DNA from: Bacteroidales bacterium UBA1219
Lineage (GTDB): Bacteria > Bacteroidota > Bacteroidia > Bacteroidales > P3
Direction: 5' to 3'
DNA length: 34,225 bases
NCBI GenBank assembly: GCA_002309295.1
Contig: DBXF01000063.1
Location: forward strand, 9,512 to 43,736
The notes below the pieces were generated by a model. That model searched no databases, was not told the origin of the DNA, and saw nothing but the letters and a program-made list of their open reading frames with translations. This document shows positions 7,087-14,533 of this stretch, in pieces. The translations under genes were made by a program, and so were the position numbers. How positions within the stretch are numbered: the first letter of the stretch is position 1; every line of letters begins with the position of its first letter.

Positions 7087-9210
7087 TTAATAGAAAACTA
7101 TTCTGTTGTCCACAATTTTGGTGCGTTCTTTCAGCACGTTGAACACCGAGCGCAGTTTCTGAGTGCTTTCCATTTCCATCTGAGTGGCCATCATTGCGCC
7201 GTCGATAGAAACTTCTATTGGGGTGATGTTGTCAACGTTTACCAGATAAACGCCGTAGGTGCCTTTTATTGGTTTCAGCAGTCCGGGTTGTTTAGCTGTG
7301 GCTGTTTTGGCTATGGCGGCCATTTCGGGACCGTAGTTGCCGAAATAGTAGCTGTTGAAATTAACACCGTTCACGCTGTCCACAGTGCTTTGCAGCTGTG
7401 TAGCAAGAGTTTCGAGGTCTTTGGAGGAGGCCATGGCTTTCTCAGCTTTTTCGGCGAGCAGTTCTATTTTCTTTTCGTTGCGCACCTGCGGTTCGATGTA
7501 AGTACGTACCTGTTCGAAAGGTGCCACGCCTTTATTGCGTATGGTCTTAAGGGAGGCAACGATGTAGGTGTTGTCCGATTCGTAAACGGTTTCCGAAACA
7601 TCGCCTTCCTTGCGGTCCTCGTTGAAAGCCCAGCGCACTATTTCACGTGCTTCGGAAACGCCCTGCAGCGATTTCACGTTCGACGGGGTGAAGTCGGCAT
7701 TGTGCACTATCAGATTGTCTTTTTGTGCTAAGGATAAGAATTGGTCGTGGCTGCCGCAGCTGGAGAGGAACTGGTTGGCTTTTTCGTAAGCGGCTTCGTA
7801 AGTTCCTTTGCTGGCTTCTATCTTACGGGTGATGAGAGCCACGCGGTATTTTTTGTTTTCGGGGGTCTTGCCTGTAACTTTCACAATCACATAACCCGCT
7901 TTGTCGGGACGTTCTATTTTGAAGATGCCGTTGACGGGGGTTTCGATGATTTTTTCGTTGAGAAATCCCATGTGGCCGTCGGGAGTCCATTTAAGGTCGC
8001 CCATGTTTTCGGTTTTCTGGGGGTCGTCGGAGAACTGGCTTACTGCTTCCTCGAAACTCATCTTGCCGGTCTTAACGAGGTTTTCTACGCTGTCGGCCAG
8101 AGCTTTGGCTTCGGCTTCGCTACGGCTAATGCCTTCGCCGACTTTATTGTTGAGGATGTGTATTGCCGAAGCGCGGAGGCTGTCGGGACGCATCTCTATT
8201 TTCAGCACTTTGGCCATCACCCAAGTCTCGTTGAGGAGCACGGGTTCTACGTAACCGCCCTGTGCTGTTCTTCCGATGATGCTGTCGAGACCTACATATT
8301 CGGCAAAACCAGAGGCTTTGGTATAGGTGGAGTCGTACCAGCGGTCCGACACTTGGTTTACGAAACTGCCAACGAAAGCGTCTTCAACGGTCTGGAACTC
8401 AGTCCAAACACGTCCCACGCTGTCGGCTATCTCTTCCATGTCTTTCTGAGTGGGGATAACGGGGAACTGTATGAAGTCGATGTCGCGGGCGTCTTCCTGT
8501 TTGAACATGTTTTTGTATTTCTCGTAATAGTTCTTGAGGTCGGCGTCGGTAACTTTCACTTCTTCGTCCTTAACGTTCTGCACCGAGAGGGCTACAACGC
8601 GAGCGTTGACATTGTTGGAAGCGAAGGCGGCCACTTGTGCGCCCATGGCTTTGGGAGTGTAGAAACTCTTGCTGAGCAGGATGTTGTATTTCTCGAGGGT
8701 GCGCGATTTGCGTACGTAGTTTTCCAAGTCGATCCACTGCAGTTTCTCATCGTCGGGCATCTGATCGAAATTGCGTATGGCCTGAGCCACGGCCTGTGTC
8801 CTGTACTGTCCTGTGGCGGGGTCGGTGAAATACTGGCGCAGCTGGGGGTGGATGAATTCGCCCACGTACATGTCGTTCATCTCTTTTTCGGTAACTGTGA
8901 TGCCCAGTTTTTCTAATTGTTTGCCGAGGATTTTGTCTTCGAGCATCTCGTTCCAAGTCTGTTCGCGGAGCTGGAAGGATTCGTCGTTGGAGAGTTGATC
9001 GATGCCACGCTGTCTTTTGAGCATGTCTTCGTTTTGTTTGACTTTTGCGTCAAAAGCGTTGTTAAGGATCGTTTCTCCGTCGATTTTTGCCAAATCGGGA
9101 ATGTTCGACTGCCGTTTGAAAACGTCGCCTATCACAAAGGCCACAATTGCTATGCCTACAACGGCTACAGCTAATCCCGAGTGTTTTCTAATTGTTCCAA
9201 TTATTGCCAT
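7087..9210 (-). CDS. ppiD: PpiD-like membrane-anchored peptidyl-prolyl isomerase/chaperone
   Basis: The 707-residue protein starts MAIIGTIRKHSGLAVAVVGIAIVAFVIGDVF, giving one N-terminal membrane anchor (residues 10-31) with the rest in the periplasm. A SurA-like N-terminal helical region (about 35-190) is followed by a parvulin (PpiC) rotamase domain at about 340-450, seen in SAIHILNNK, AKALADSVENLVKTGKMSFE and QFSDDP. A second, degenerate parvulin-like segment may lie towards the C-terminus. PpiD-type proteins assist folding of exported proteins at the exit of the Sec translocon. An in-frame ATG 93 bases upstream would add a lysine-rich stretch before the anchor, and the TAAATTTG box at 9244-9251 would lie inside that extension, so I use the inner start. 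The Bacteroidota copies have a similar length, as far as I recall. Confidence 0.9.
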   Translation of the reverse strand: MAIIGTIRKHSGLAVAVVGIAIVAFVIGDVFKRQSNIPDLAKIDGETILNNAFDAKVKQNEDMLKRQRGIDQLSNDESFQLREQTWNEMLEDKILGKQLEKLGITVTEKEMNDMYVGEFIHPQLRQYFTDPATGQYRTQAVAQAIRNFDQMPDDEKLQWIDLENYVRKSRTLEKYNILLSKSFYTPKAMGAQVAAFASNNVNARVVALSVQNVKDEEVKVTDADLKNYYEKYKNMFKQEDARDIDFIQFPVIPTQKDMEEIADSVGRVWTEFQTVEDAFVGSFVNQVSDRWYDSTYTKASGFAEYVGLDSIIGRTAQGGYVEPVLLNETWVMAKVLKIEMRPDSLRASAIHILNNKVGEGISRSEAEAKALADSVENLVKTGKMSFEEAVSQFSDDPQKTENMGDLKWTPDGHMGFLNEKIIETPVNGIFKIERPDKAGYVIVKVTGKTPENKKYRVALITRKIEASKGTYEAAYEKANQFLSSCGSHDQFLSLAQKDNLIVHNADFTPSNVKSLQGVSEAREIVRWAFNEDRKEGDVSETVYESDNTYIVASLKTIRNKGVAPFEQVRTYIEPQVRNEKKIELLAEKAEKAMASSKDLETLATQLQSTVDSVNGVNFNSYYFGNYGPEMAAIAKTATAKQPGLLKPIKGTYGVYLVNVDNITPIEVSIDGAMMATQMEMESTQKLRSVFNVLKERTKIVDNRIVFY

Positions 9211-9243
9211 ATTTATATCATTTTTTCGTTTAAAAACAAGGTG

Positions 9244-9251
9244 CAAATTTA
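9244..9251 (-). promoter_or_regulatory. -7 box TAAATTTG for the PpiD-like gene
   Basis: The minus strand reads TAAATTTGCAC, 34 bases upstream of the chosen ATG. Its position argues against the longer in-frame start at 9303. Confidence 0.6.
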
Positions 9252-9432
9252 CGATTTTTTTTCCGATTGTGGCCTTTTTTTTCTGTTTTTTTTTTGTTGG
9301 CACGTCCTATTTATATAATAATCAAAAAGTTGTCCTGCCGACAAGAGCCTTCTGCCGATGCCGTTGCGTGTGCGGCGGGGCTTTGCCAAGCAGGTTGGCG
9401 GATGGGTTTGAGGGTATCGGCGGTACGTTTTT

Positions 9433-10212
9433 TTAGGCCATCTCTGGGCCGTCGTCGTCGTTGTACTGGTAGTTCTCCCAGTGCTGCACTTCCGATTTCA
9501 TCTGCATACGTGTGAGTCGGCGTTTTCCGGCTTTCCATATCTTTATGTCGAAATAGATGAATAGTCCGAACAGTGCCAGCGATATCACGGGATTGTATTC
9601 AGAGAGCAAAGTGCGGCTGAAAATCAGTGCGTCGAAAGTGCCGTGCATCATCAGCGGCACAAACAATGTCTTGAAAAGGTTCGACGAATGGTCGCGTTTT
9701 TCAAATTTTGCCAACGATAGATAATATCCCATCGCTACGCCGAAGAGGAAATGTCCGGGCACCGACACGGCGGCCCGCAGCAAAGCGGTGTACAACGACG
9801 ATGTGAAGTCGCCGCTCCCCAAAACGTACGAGATATTCTCCACTCCGGCAAAACCCAGCGAGAGCACCGCCGCATACACCACCCCGTCGAAATACTCGTT
9901 GTAATGCTTGCTGCCCCATATAAAGATGAATAAAAGCACGAGTTTGCTCAGCTCCTCGCTGAATCCCGCCACCACAAAGCCGTGGTACAGACTGTAGTAC
10001 AGCACCGAGCCCTCGGACGCCGCGGCCAGGTGGGTGCCCATCAGCCAAGTTTCCAGAAAAATGGCCGGCACAACCGACAGGCAGCCCGCAAAGAATGCTC
10101 TTACAAGCATCCCGAAAGGCTCCTTGCCGAACTTGTCCTTATGGTATATGTAGATGGTGAGCAACACCACCGGCAGAATGGCAAGGCCTATGAGAATGAG
10201 AATTGTTGGCAT
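9433..10212 (-). CDS. prsW: PrsW-type intramembrane metalloprotease
   Basis: The 259-residue protein is almost entirely hydrophobic helices with short loops. It has the PrsW signatures in order: SEELSK (Glu86, Glu87 and Lys90, the EExxK motif), FAGVENISYV (121-130), VPGHFLFGVAMGYYLS (His154) and LMMHGTFDALIF (His190). The two Glu and two His residues are the presumed zinc-binding and catalytic set. In Bacillus, PrsW cuts an anti-sigma factor at site 1; other members of this superfamily have different or unknown substrates. No sigma/anti-sigma pair is nearby, so the target is unknown. The C-terminal 40 residues (MQMKSEVQHWENYQYNDDDGPEMA) form a polar, acidic tail. The gene diverges from ackA and has its own TACCTTTG box. 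Confidence 0.9.
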   Translation of the reverse strand: MPTILILIGLAILPVVLLTIYIYHKDKFGKEPFGMLVRAFFAGCLSVVPAIFLETWLMGTHLAAASEGSVLYYSLYHGFVVAGFSEELSKLVLLFIFIWGSKHYNEYFDGVVYAAVLSLGFAGVENISYVLGSGDFTSSLYTALLRAAVSVPGHFLFGVAMGYYLSLAKFEKRDHSSNLFKTLFVPLMMHGTFDALIFSRTLLSEYNPVISLALFGLFIYFDIKIWKAGKRRLTRMQMKSEVQHWENYQYNDDDGPEMA

Positions 10213-10226
10213 TGTGATTTTTTTTG

Positions 10227-10234
10227 CAAAGGTA
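10227..10234 (-). promoter_or_regulatory. -7 box TACCTTTG for the prsW-type gene
   Basis: The minus strand reads TACCTTTGC, 15 bases upstream of the prsW start, implying a very short leader. The -33 region is A/T only and gives no support. Confidence 0.6.
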
Positions 10235-10272
10235 CGAAAAAAAAAATTAATTGAAAAATAATGAAATCTTTT

Positions 10273-10304
10273 TTTGGAAAATTAAACAATAATATGTATC
10301 TTTG
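10273..10304 (+). promoter_or_regulatory. ackA promoter, TTTG-N20-TATCTTTG
   Basis: TTTG (10273-10276) and TATCTTTG (10297-10304) are 20 bases apart, matching the Bacteroidota primary sigma consensus at both elements. The leader to the ackA ATG is about 50 bases. Among the promoters here this is one of the two best matches. Confidence 0.8.
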
Positions 10305-10360
10305 TCGATATAAAGTTTATCGAAATAATTTCGTTATCACTTAATAATTAGACATAAACG

Positions 10361-11566
10361 ATGAAAATATTAGTTTTAAATTGCGGAAGCTCGTCTATCA
10401 AATACCAGCTGATAGACATGGCCAACAACGCAGCCGTAATGGCAAAAGGTTTACTTGAACGTATAGGTCTGGAAATGGGTGAATTCACCCACAAATACCA
10501 TGGCGAGAAGCACTACGAGCAGCTCCCCATCCCCGACCACACAGCAGGTATCAAAATAGTGCTCAACGCACTTACCGACCCCAAAATCGGCGTTATTAAA
10601 GACCTCAACGAAATCGGCGCAGTAGGCAACCGCGTGGCTCACGGCGGCGAGCTGTTCAAAGGTAGCTGCCTCGTAAACGACGACGTTATCGAGAAAATCA
10701 AATCCCTCACCGACCTCGCCCCGCTGCACACCCCCGGCAACCTCGCAGGTATCTACGCCATGCAGAAAGTTCTGCCCAACGTGAAACAGGCTGTGGTGTT
10801 CGACACCGCTTTCCACAGCACACTGCCCCCGAAATCGTTCCTCTACGGTCTGCCCTACGAATACTACGAAAAATACGGCATACGCCGCTACGGTTTCCAC
10901 GGCACCAGCCACAAATTCGTGGCCGAAAAAGCCGCCAAAATGATTGGCAAGGACTGGAAAGACCTCAAGATAGTTAGCTGCCACCTCGGCAGCGGCGCTT
11001 CCATAGCAGCCATCGACCACGGCAAATCGGTTGACACCTCCATGGGTATGACTCCGCTTGAAGGCCTCATCATGGGTTCCCGTCCCGGCGACGTGGACCC
11101 CGGCGCCCTGCAGTTCCTCTTCGAGAAAGAACTGGCCAACGGCAAGACATGGAAGGACATCGTTACCATGCTTAACAAAAAATGCGGCCTCGTTGGTATC
11201 AGCGGCGGCAAACAGGATATGCGCGACATACGTGCCGGCCGCGACGCTGGCGACGAACGCTGCACCTACGCTTTCGACATGTTCGCCCAAAGAGTGAAGA
11301 AATACATCGGAGCCTACATCGCCGAAATGGGTGGCTGCGACATAGTGCTGTTCACAGGCGGCATAGGCGAAAACGCTTGGTTTATGCGTCACCCCATATT
11401 GGAAAACATGGAATGCCTCGGCATCAAAGTGGATATGGAACTCAACGACAAGACTGCCGGCGAGGACGGAGTTATCTCAACCCCCGACTCCCCGGTTGCA
11501 GCCATCGTGGTTACCACCGACGAGGAATACGTTATCGCAAGCGACACCTACAACCTTGTGAAATAA
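10361..11566 (+). CDS. ackA: Acetate kinase
   Basis: Acetate kinase converts acetyl phosphate and ADP to acetate and ATP, the ATP-yielding last step of acetate fermentation. The 401-residue length is standard. All signature blocks are present: LNCGSSSIKYQL at the N-terminus, HGGELF, VFDTAFHSTLP, GFHGTSHKFV, the phosphate-binding CHLGSGAS, DTSMGMTPLEGLIMGSRPGDVDP and FTGGIGENAW. The usual partner, phosphotransacetylase, is not adjacent in this window. The gene stands alone between a strong promoter and a strong terminator, so it is probably monocistronic and highly expressed, in keeping with a fermentative anaerobe. Confidence 0.98.
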   Translation: MKILVLNCGSSSIKYQLIDMANNAAVMAKGLLERIGLEMGEFTHKYHGEKHYEQLPIPDHTAGIKIVLNALTDPKIGVIKDLNEIGAVGNRVAHGGELFKGSCLVNDDVIEKIKSLTDLAPLHTPGNLAGIYAMQKVLPNVKQAVVFDTAFHSTLPPKSFLYGLPYEYYEKYGIRRYGFHGTSHKFVAEKAAKMIGKDWKDLKIVSCHLGSGASIAAIDHGKSVDTSMGMTPLEGLIMGSRPGDVDPGALQFLFEKELANGKTWKDIVTMLNKKCGLVGISGGKQDMRDIRAGRDAGDERCTYAFDMFAQRVKKYIGAYIAEMGGCDIVLFTGGIGENAWFMRHPILENMECLGIKVDMELNDKTAGEDGVISTPDSPVAAIVVTTDEEYVIASDTYNLVK

Positions 11567-11587
11567 ACTCGCAAACACATTATATAT

Positions 11588-11625
11588 ATAGGGGGAGGAA
11601 ATTCGGTTTTCTTCCCCTATTTTTT
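11588..11625 (+). terminator. ackA terminator
   Basis: ATAGGGGGAGGAAA (11588-11601) pairs with TTTTCTTCCCCTAT (11607-11620) over 14 bp, including two G-T pairs, with loop TTCGG. It is followed by a T-run (11621-11625) and lies 21 bases after the ackA stop. Confidence 0.88.
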
Positions 11626-11664
11626 GTGATTTGGAACGGATGTGAAAATGAAAAGAAGTATACT

Positions 11665-11880
11665 ATGCAATACACTGTAAATTACTTCATTACTGCCGAC
11701 GGATGGTATTTAGGCAGGTGCAGGGAGTTGCGCGGAGCCCTCACGCAAGGCAGGACTTTCGACGAGCTGATGGTGAATATGAAGGAAGCCATCTCGCTTT
11801 CGCTCGAATGTAAAGGGGAATCCTGTGCCGATTTCGACCTTAACCCCGTCCATCAGTCTGAGGAGGAGTGGAGTAGGTAG
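11665..11880 (+). CDS. Orphan HicB-like antitoxin-domain protein
   Basis: The 71-residue protein begins MQYTVNYFITADGWYLGRCRELRGALTQGRTFDELMVNMKEAISL. This has the HicB fold pattern: a beta strand with DGWY, then the LxGxxTQGxTxxEL turn and a helix leading to SLECKGES. HicB proteins usually neutralise the mRNA-cutting toxin HicA encoded next to them. There is no HicA-sized gene in the 98 bases upstream, and downstream lie only a terminator and a tRNA. The C-terminal DNA-binding domain of full-length HicB is also absent, as in short HicB-like proteins. It may be a solitary regulator or a remnant of a lost toxin-antitoxin pair. The start is the only ATG in frame before the domain. Confidence 0.75.
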   Translation: MQYTVNYFITADGWYLGRCRELRGALTQGRTFDELMVNMKEAISLSLECKGESCADFDLNPVHQSEEEWSR

Positions 11881-11904
11881 TGAGGGTAGGGGATAAAAAA
11901 AATC

Positions 11905-11939
11905 AAAACCCGCCACAAGTAATCTTGCGGCGGGTTTTT
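11905..11939 (+). terminator. Strong, probably bidirectional terminator between hicB-like gene and tRNA-Ser
   Basis: AAAACCCGCC (11905-11914) pairs with GGCGGGTTTT (11929-11938). After one A-C mismatch, CAAG pairs with CTTG around a TAAT loop. T-runs exist on both strands, so it can end both the plus-strand hicB-like transcript and the minus-strand tRNA transcript. Confidence 0.88.
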
Positions 11940-11945
11940 GTTTTG

Positions 11946-12033
11946 CGGAAAGGAAGGGATTCGAACCCTTGAAGCGCTTTTGACGCTTACTCGCTTTCCA
12001 GGCGGGCCAGTTCAACCACTCCTGCACCTTTCC
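11946..12033 (-). tRNA. tRNA-Ser (anticodon GGA)
   Basis: The minus strand folds as a class II tRNA of 88 bases. The acceptor stem is GGAAAGG with CCTTTCC, with discriminator G and no encoded CCA. The anticodon loop CTGGAAA carries GGA, reading UCC/UCU serine codons. The long variable arm AGCGTCAAAAGCGCTT is typical of tRNA-Ser, and the T-arm is AAGGG-TTCGAAT-CCCTT. The anticodon stem CCCGC/GCGAG has one C-A mismatch at the 28-42 pair. A TACCTTTG box lies 15 bases upstream, leaving a leader of only a few bases. Confidence 0.95.
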
Positions 12034-12047
12034 GTTTTTTCGGTTTG

Positions 12048-12055
12048 CAAAGGTA
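12048..12055 (-). promoter_or_regulatory. -7 box TACCTTTG for tRNA-Ser
   Basis: The minus strand reads TACCTTTGCAAACC just upstream of the mature tRNA 5' end. Placement relative to the tRNA is what a tRNA promoter would need. Confidence 0.65.
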
Positions 12056-12196
12056 CGATTTTTTTTTCGTATCTGCCAATTTTTTTTCGCGACTTTTGCT
12101 ATCTATTGAAAACCAATTTGTTGCAATTGGGTATTTTTAGCACTATGGCGCGAACGACGATGGCGGTGTCGCGTTTTTTTGCCGTTTTTGGTGTCG

Positions 12197-13018
12197 TTAC
12201 ATCTCCAAAACCAGACGGAAACCGTAGTAGCTGTATTTCAGTTGAGGGTTGTAGTTGCAACGGTCGGTTATGCGGCATCCGCGGGTGGGGCTTGTGTAGC
12301 ATCCGCCTTTGAGTATGCGTTCCTCGCCATGGCGCGGACCTTTGGGGTTTTCCTGAGCGTTTTTGGTGTATGGACCTTGGTAGTCGCTGCACCACTCCCA
12401 CACGTTGCCGCTCATGTCGTAGAGTCCCAGTTCGTTGGGCTTTTTAAGTCCCACCTTGTGGGTGTGCGAGTTGGCGTTGGGGCCGTACCATCCGTACGAG
12501 CCGAGGTCTTGGTTGCAGCCGGCGTATTTGTAGTTCTTGCTTTTCTCGCCCCCACGAGCGGCATATTCCCATTCGGCCTCGGTGGGCAGACGGAAAGTGC
12601 GTCCGGTGAGTCGGTTCAGTTTGTCGATGAAAATCTGTATGTCGTCCCAGCTCACGCGTTCTACGGGCAGGCTGTCGTGTTTCCATTTCGACGGATTTTT
12701 TTCCATAACGGCCATCCAGATATCCTGAGTAACTTCGAATTTGCCTATGGCGAAGTCGCTGACAGTTACTTGGTGGGCGGGGAATTCGTTGTCGTAGCAG
12801 TCCTTGTCCTTGGGGTTGCTGCATCCCATGGTGAAGGTGCCGCCTTTAACCTTTACCATGTCGAAAGTGAGATCCTTGATGGTGATAGTGATGATATTGG
12901 TGTCCACCACTTTAGCCTCGGTGGAGTCGGTGGCCACGGTGTCGGCCTCGATGGGGTATTGTGCTTTTGCCACAAAGGCCGCGAGAACGAAAAGTGTAAA
13001 TAATAGTGTGTGTTTCAT
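12197..13018 (-). CDS. Formylglycine-generating-enzyme (SUMF1)-family protein, probably not a sulfatase activator
   Basis: The 273-residue protein has a signal peptide (MKHTLLFTLFVLAAFVAKAQ), a 40-residue linker, and an FGE-sulfatase domain from about residue 55 to the end. Hallmarks are VKGGTFTMGC, FEVTQDIWMAVM, PVERVSWDD, RLPTEAEWEYAARGG, YDMSGNVWEWCSD and a final SYYGFRLVLEM. True formylglycine-generating enzymes use two Cys five residues apart after the GGS motif. Here the segment is GGCYTSPTRGCRITDRC: the second Cys position is kept, but the first is Ser, so copper-dependent oxidation of sulfatases is unlikely. Such secreted family members in Bacteroidota may bind or modify other envelope partners. 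It sits 21 bases downstream of the TlpA-type gene, in one operon with it. Confidence 0.88.
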   Translation of the reverse strand: MKHTLLFTLFVLAAFVAKAQYPIEADTVATDSTEAKVVDTNIITITIKDLTFDMVKVKGGTFTMGCSNPKDKDCYDNEFPAHQVTVSDFAIGKFEVTQDIWMAVMEKNPSKWKHDSLPVERVSWDDIQIFIDKLNRLTGRTFRLPTEAEWEYAARGGEKSKNYKYAGCNQDLGSYGWYGPNANSHTHKVGLKKPNELGLYDMSGNVWEWCSDYQGPYTKNAQENPKGPRHGEERILKGGCYTSPTRGCRITDRCNYNPQLKYSYYGFRLVLEM

Positions 13019-13039
13019 TATTTTACAGCTTTGCAGATA

Positions 13040-14125
13040 TTATTTTCCGAAAATTTGTTTCAGTTTGTTTTCGAGCTCGTCTCCGCGCAGGTTGCGAGCG
13101 ATAACACGTCCATCCTTGTCGATAAGCACTGTGGCCGGTATGGAGGTGATGCCGTAGGTGGCTCCGCCGGAGGATGTCCATCCGTTGAGGTCGCTCACGT
13201 GGTTTGGCCACACCAGTCCGTCGCTCTTGATGGCTTGTGTCCACGAGTTGCGGTCGCGGTCGAGGGAGACGCTGAAGATGTCGAATCCCATCGATTTGTA
13301 TTTGTGGTAGAGTTTCACCACGTTGGGGTTTTCGTTGCGGCAGGGGCGGCACCACGATGCCCAGAAGTCGAGTAGCACCACTTTACCACGTAGATTACTG
13401 AGTTTAAGGATTTTGCCTTCAGGCGATTTCATCTCGATGTCGGGGGCGGGGGTGCCGGGCAACATCACCGATTTCACTTTCTGGTCGATGTATTTCACCG
13501 TCTGGTCGTTGGGATAGTCTTTGATAAGGGCGTCGCGCACTTCGACGTAGAGCGGGGCGTAGGTGTCGAACTGGTTTTCAAAGAAAGTCACCAGCAGTGC
13601 GCTGAAGAGTCGGCTTTTGTTGTCGCGGAGCAGTTTCTCTATCTGGTCGAAGGTGGCGGGCACCATGGTCTCGAAAGCGTTCTGTATCTCCCTGCGACGA
13701 GCATCGTTGGCGGTCTGGTATTCGCGGTTGAGGGCCTCCACCGGCTCGTTGATATCGAGGAATTTTTTATAGAGCAGCATCTCGTCCGACGATTTCACGT
13801 TGCTTATTAGCACTGTCTGGCCGAGGCTGTAGTCCACCACTATTTTCGCTTTCGGCTCGAATATGGCGTAGGAGGTCAGTCCCGAGGGCTGGAATTGCAG
13901 CAGCAGCAGGTTTTTGTTGGCGTTGTCGATTTCGAAACTGTAGGCTCCGTTGTCGGGAACCACGGTCTGCAGCGGTACCAGTTTGTTGCCGTCCACGGAG
14001 TTTATCACCATTTCGGAGCATTGTGTTTTTCCCGAGAGCTTTCCCGAAACTTTGGTTACCTGTGCCACCAGTCCTTGAGAGGCCATCGCAGCGATGAGTG
14101 CGAGTATTACAAATGTGTTTTTCAT
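13040..14125 (-). CDS. TlpA-family thiol:disulfide oxidoreductase with DUF4369 domain
   Basis: The 361-residue secreted protein has a signal peptide (MKNTFVILALIAAMASQGLVAQ), a DUF4369-like beta domain (about 25-120) and a helical linker. The C-terminal AhpC/TSA-type thioredoxin fold (about 220-358) carries VVLLDFWASWCRPCRNENP. The active-site cysteines are Cys259 and Cys262 with the CRPC motif, and the cis-proline loop is seen in ITSIPATVLIDKDG. It would keep periplasmic thiols reduced. The length and domain order match the many TlpA-DUF4369 proteins of Bacteroidales. It is the first gene of a two-gene operon with the FGE-like protein. The thioredoxin-like gene at 3864 shares the same overall architecture but has a different active site. 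Confidence 0.92.
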   Translation of the reverse strand: MKNTFVILALIAAMASQGLVAQVTKVSGKLSGKTQCSEMVINSVDGNKLVPLQTVVPDNGAYSFEIDNANKNLLLLQFQPSGLTSYAIFEPKAKIVVDYSLGQTVLISNVKSSDEMLLYKKFLDINEPVEALNREYQTANDARRREIQNAFETMVPATFDQIEKLLRDNKSRLFSALLVTFFENQFDTYAPLYVEVRDALIKDYPNDQTVKYIDQKVKSVMLPGTPAPDIEMKSPEGKILKLSNLRGKVVLLDFWASWCRPCRNENPNVVKLYHKYKSMGFDIFSVSLDRDRNSWTQAIKSDGLVWPNHVSDLNGWTSSGGATYGITSIPATVLIDKDGRVIARNLRGDELENKLKQIFGK

Positions 14126-14206
14126 AGGTGTGTGTTCGATAAAATGTTAATAATCATTGATATGACAAAGACTGCAGAGCCTTCCGGCGCATAGCATATC
14201 AAGTTG

Positions 14207-14214
14207 CAAATTTA
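14207..14214 (-). promoter_or_regulatory. -7 box TAAATTTG for the tlpA-FGE-like operon
   Basis: The minus strand reads TAAATTTGCAAC, 81 bases before the tlpA-type ATG. No clear -33 element is visible. Confidence 0.6.
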
Positions 14215-14430
14215 CGCTTTTTTTTTGGATTTTGGCTCGTATGGCAAATAATTCTTTCAAAGATGTGTGCCAAAAGTAATGATTTCCCCGCCAGCATAGG
14301 CTCTCAAAATAATTGTTGAACACGGATGGAACGGACGGGACGGATTCCCGAGGGCATCCGAAAAATCGTTGTCAGTAAATTTGAACCGGAATAGCACAAA
14401 TTCGACAAATAAGTGGTTTTCAAACTCCGT

Positions 14431-14462
14431 TTTGCATTTGTCAAAAATAAATCGTATATTTG
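14431..14462 (+). promoter_or_regulatory. nadC promoter, TTTG-N20-TATATTTG
   Basis: TTTG (14431-14434) and TATATTTG (14455-14462) are 20 bases apart, a full match to the Bacteroidota consensus. This is the only full-consensus promoter found ahead of the 13-gene plus-strand run. Confidence 0.8.
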
Positions 14463-14533
14463 CAGTTTGCTTTTTTTGTGAAAAAAAGGCATGTAAATTA
14501 TTGTTTTTTGACAAGAATAAAAACTGTAAAGAT

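Larger units (their letters stand above)
14126..14533. other. 408-base divergent promoter region between tlpA-type gene and nadC
   Basis: The region holds the TlpA-gene box (14207-14214) with an 81-base leader and the nadC promoter (14431-14462) with a 71-base leader. Between them lies a short run of degenerate GGACGG-type units (about 14320-14355) next to CGGATTCCCGAGGGCATCCG. I see no gene in it. An upstream in-frame ATG for nadC at 14369 precedes the promoter and is not used in this annotation. Confidence 0.6.

Noticed and set aside
14369..14533. In-frame ATG 165 bases upstream of the nadC start
   Set aside because: It lies before the full-consensus promoter at 14431-14462 and adds 55 non-conserved residues.
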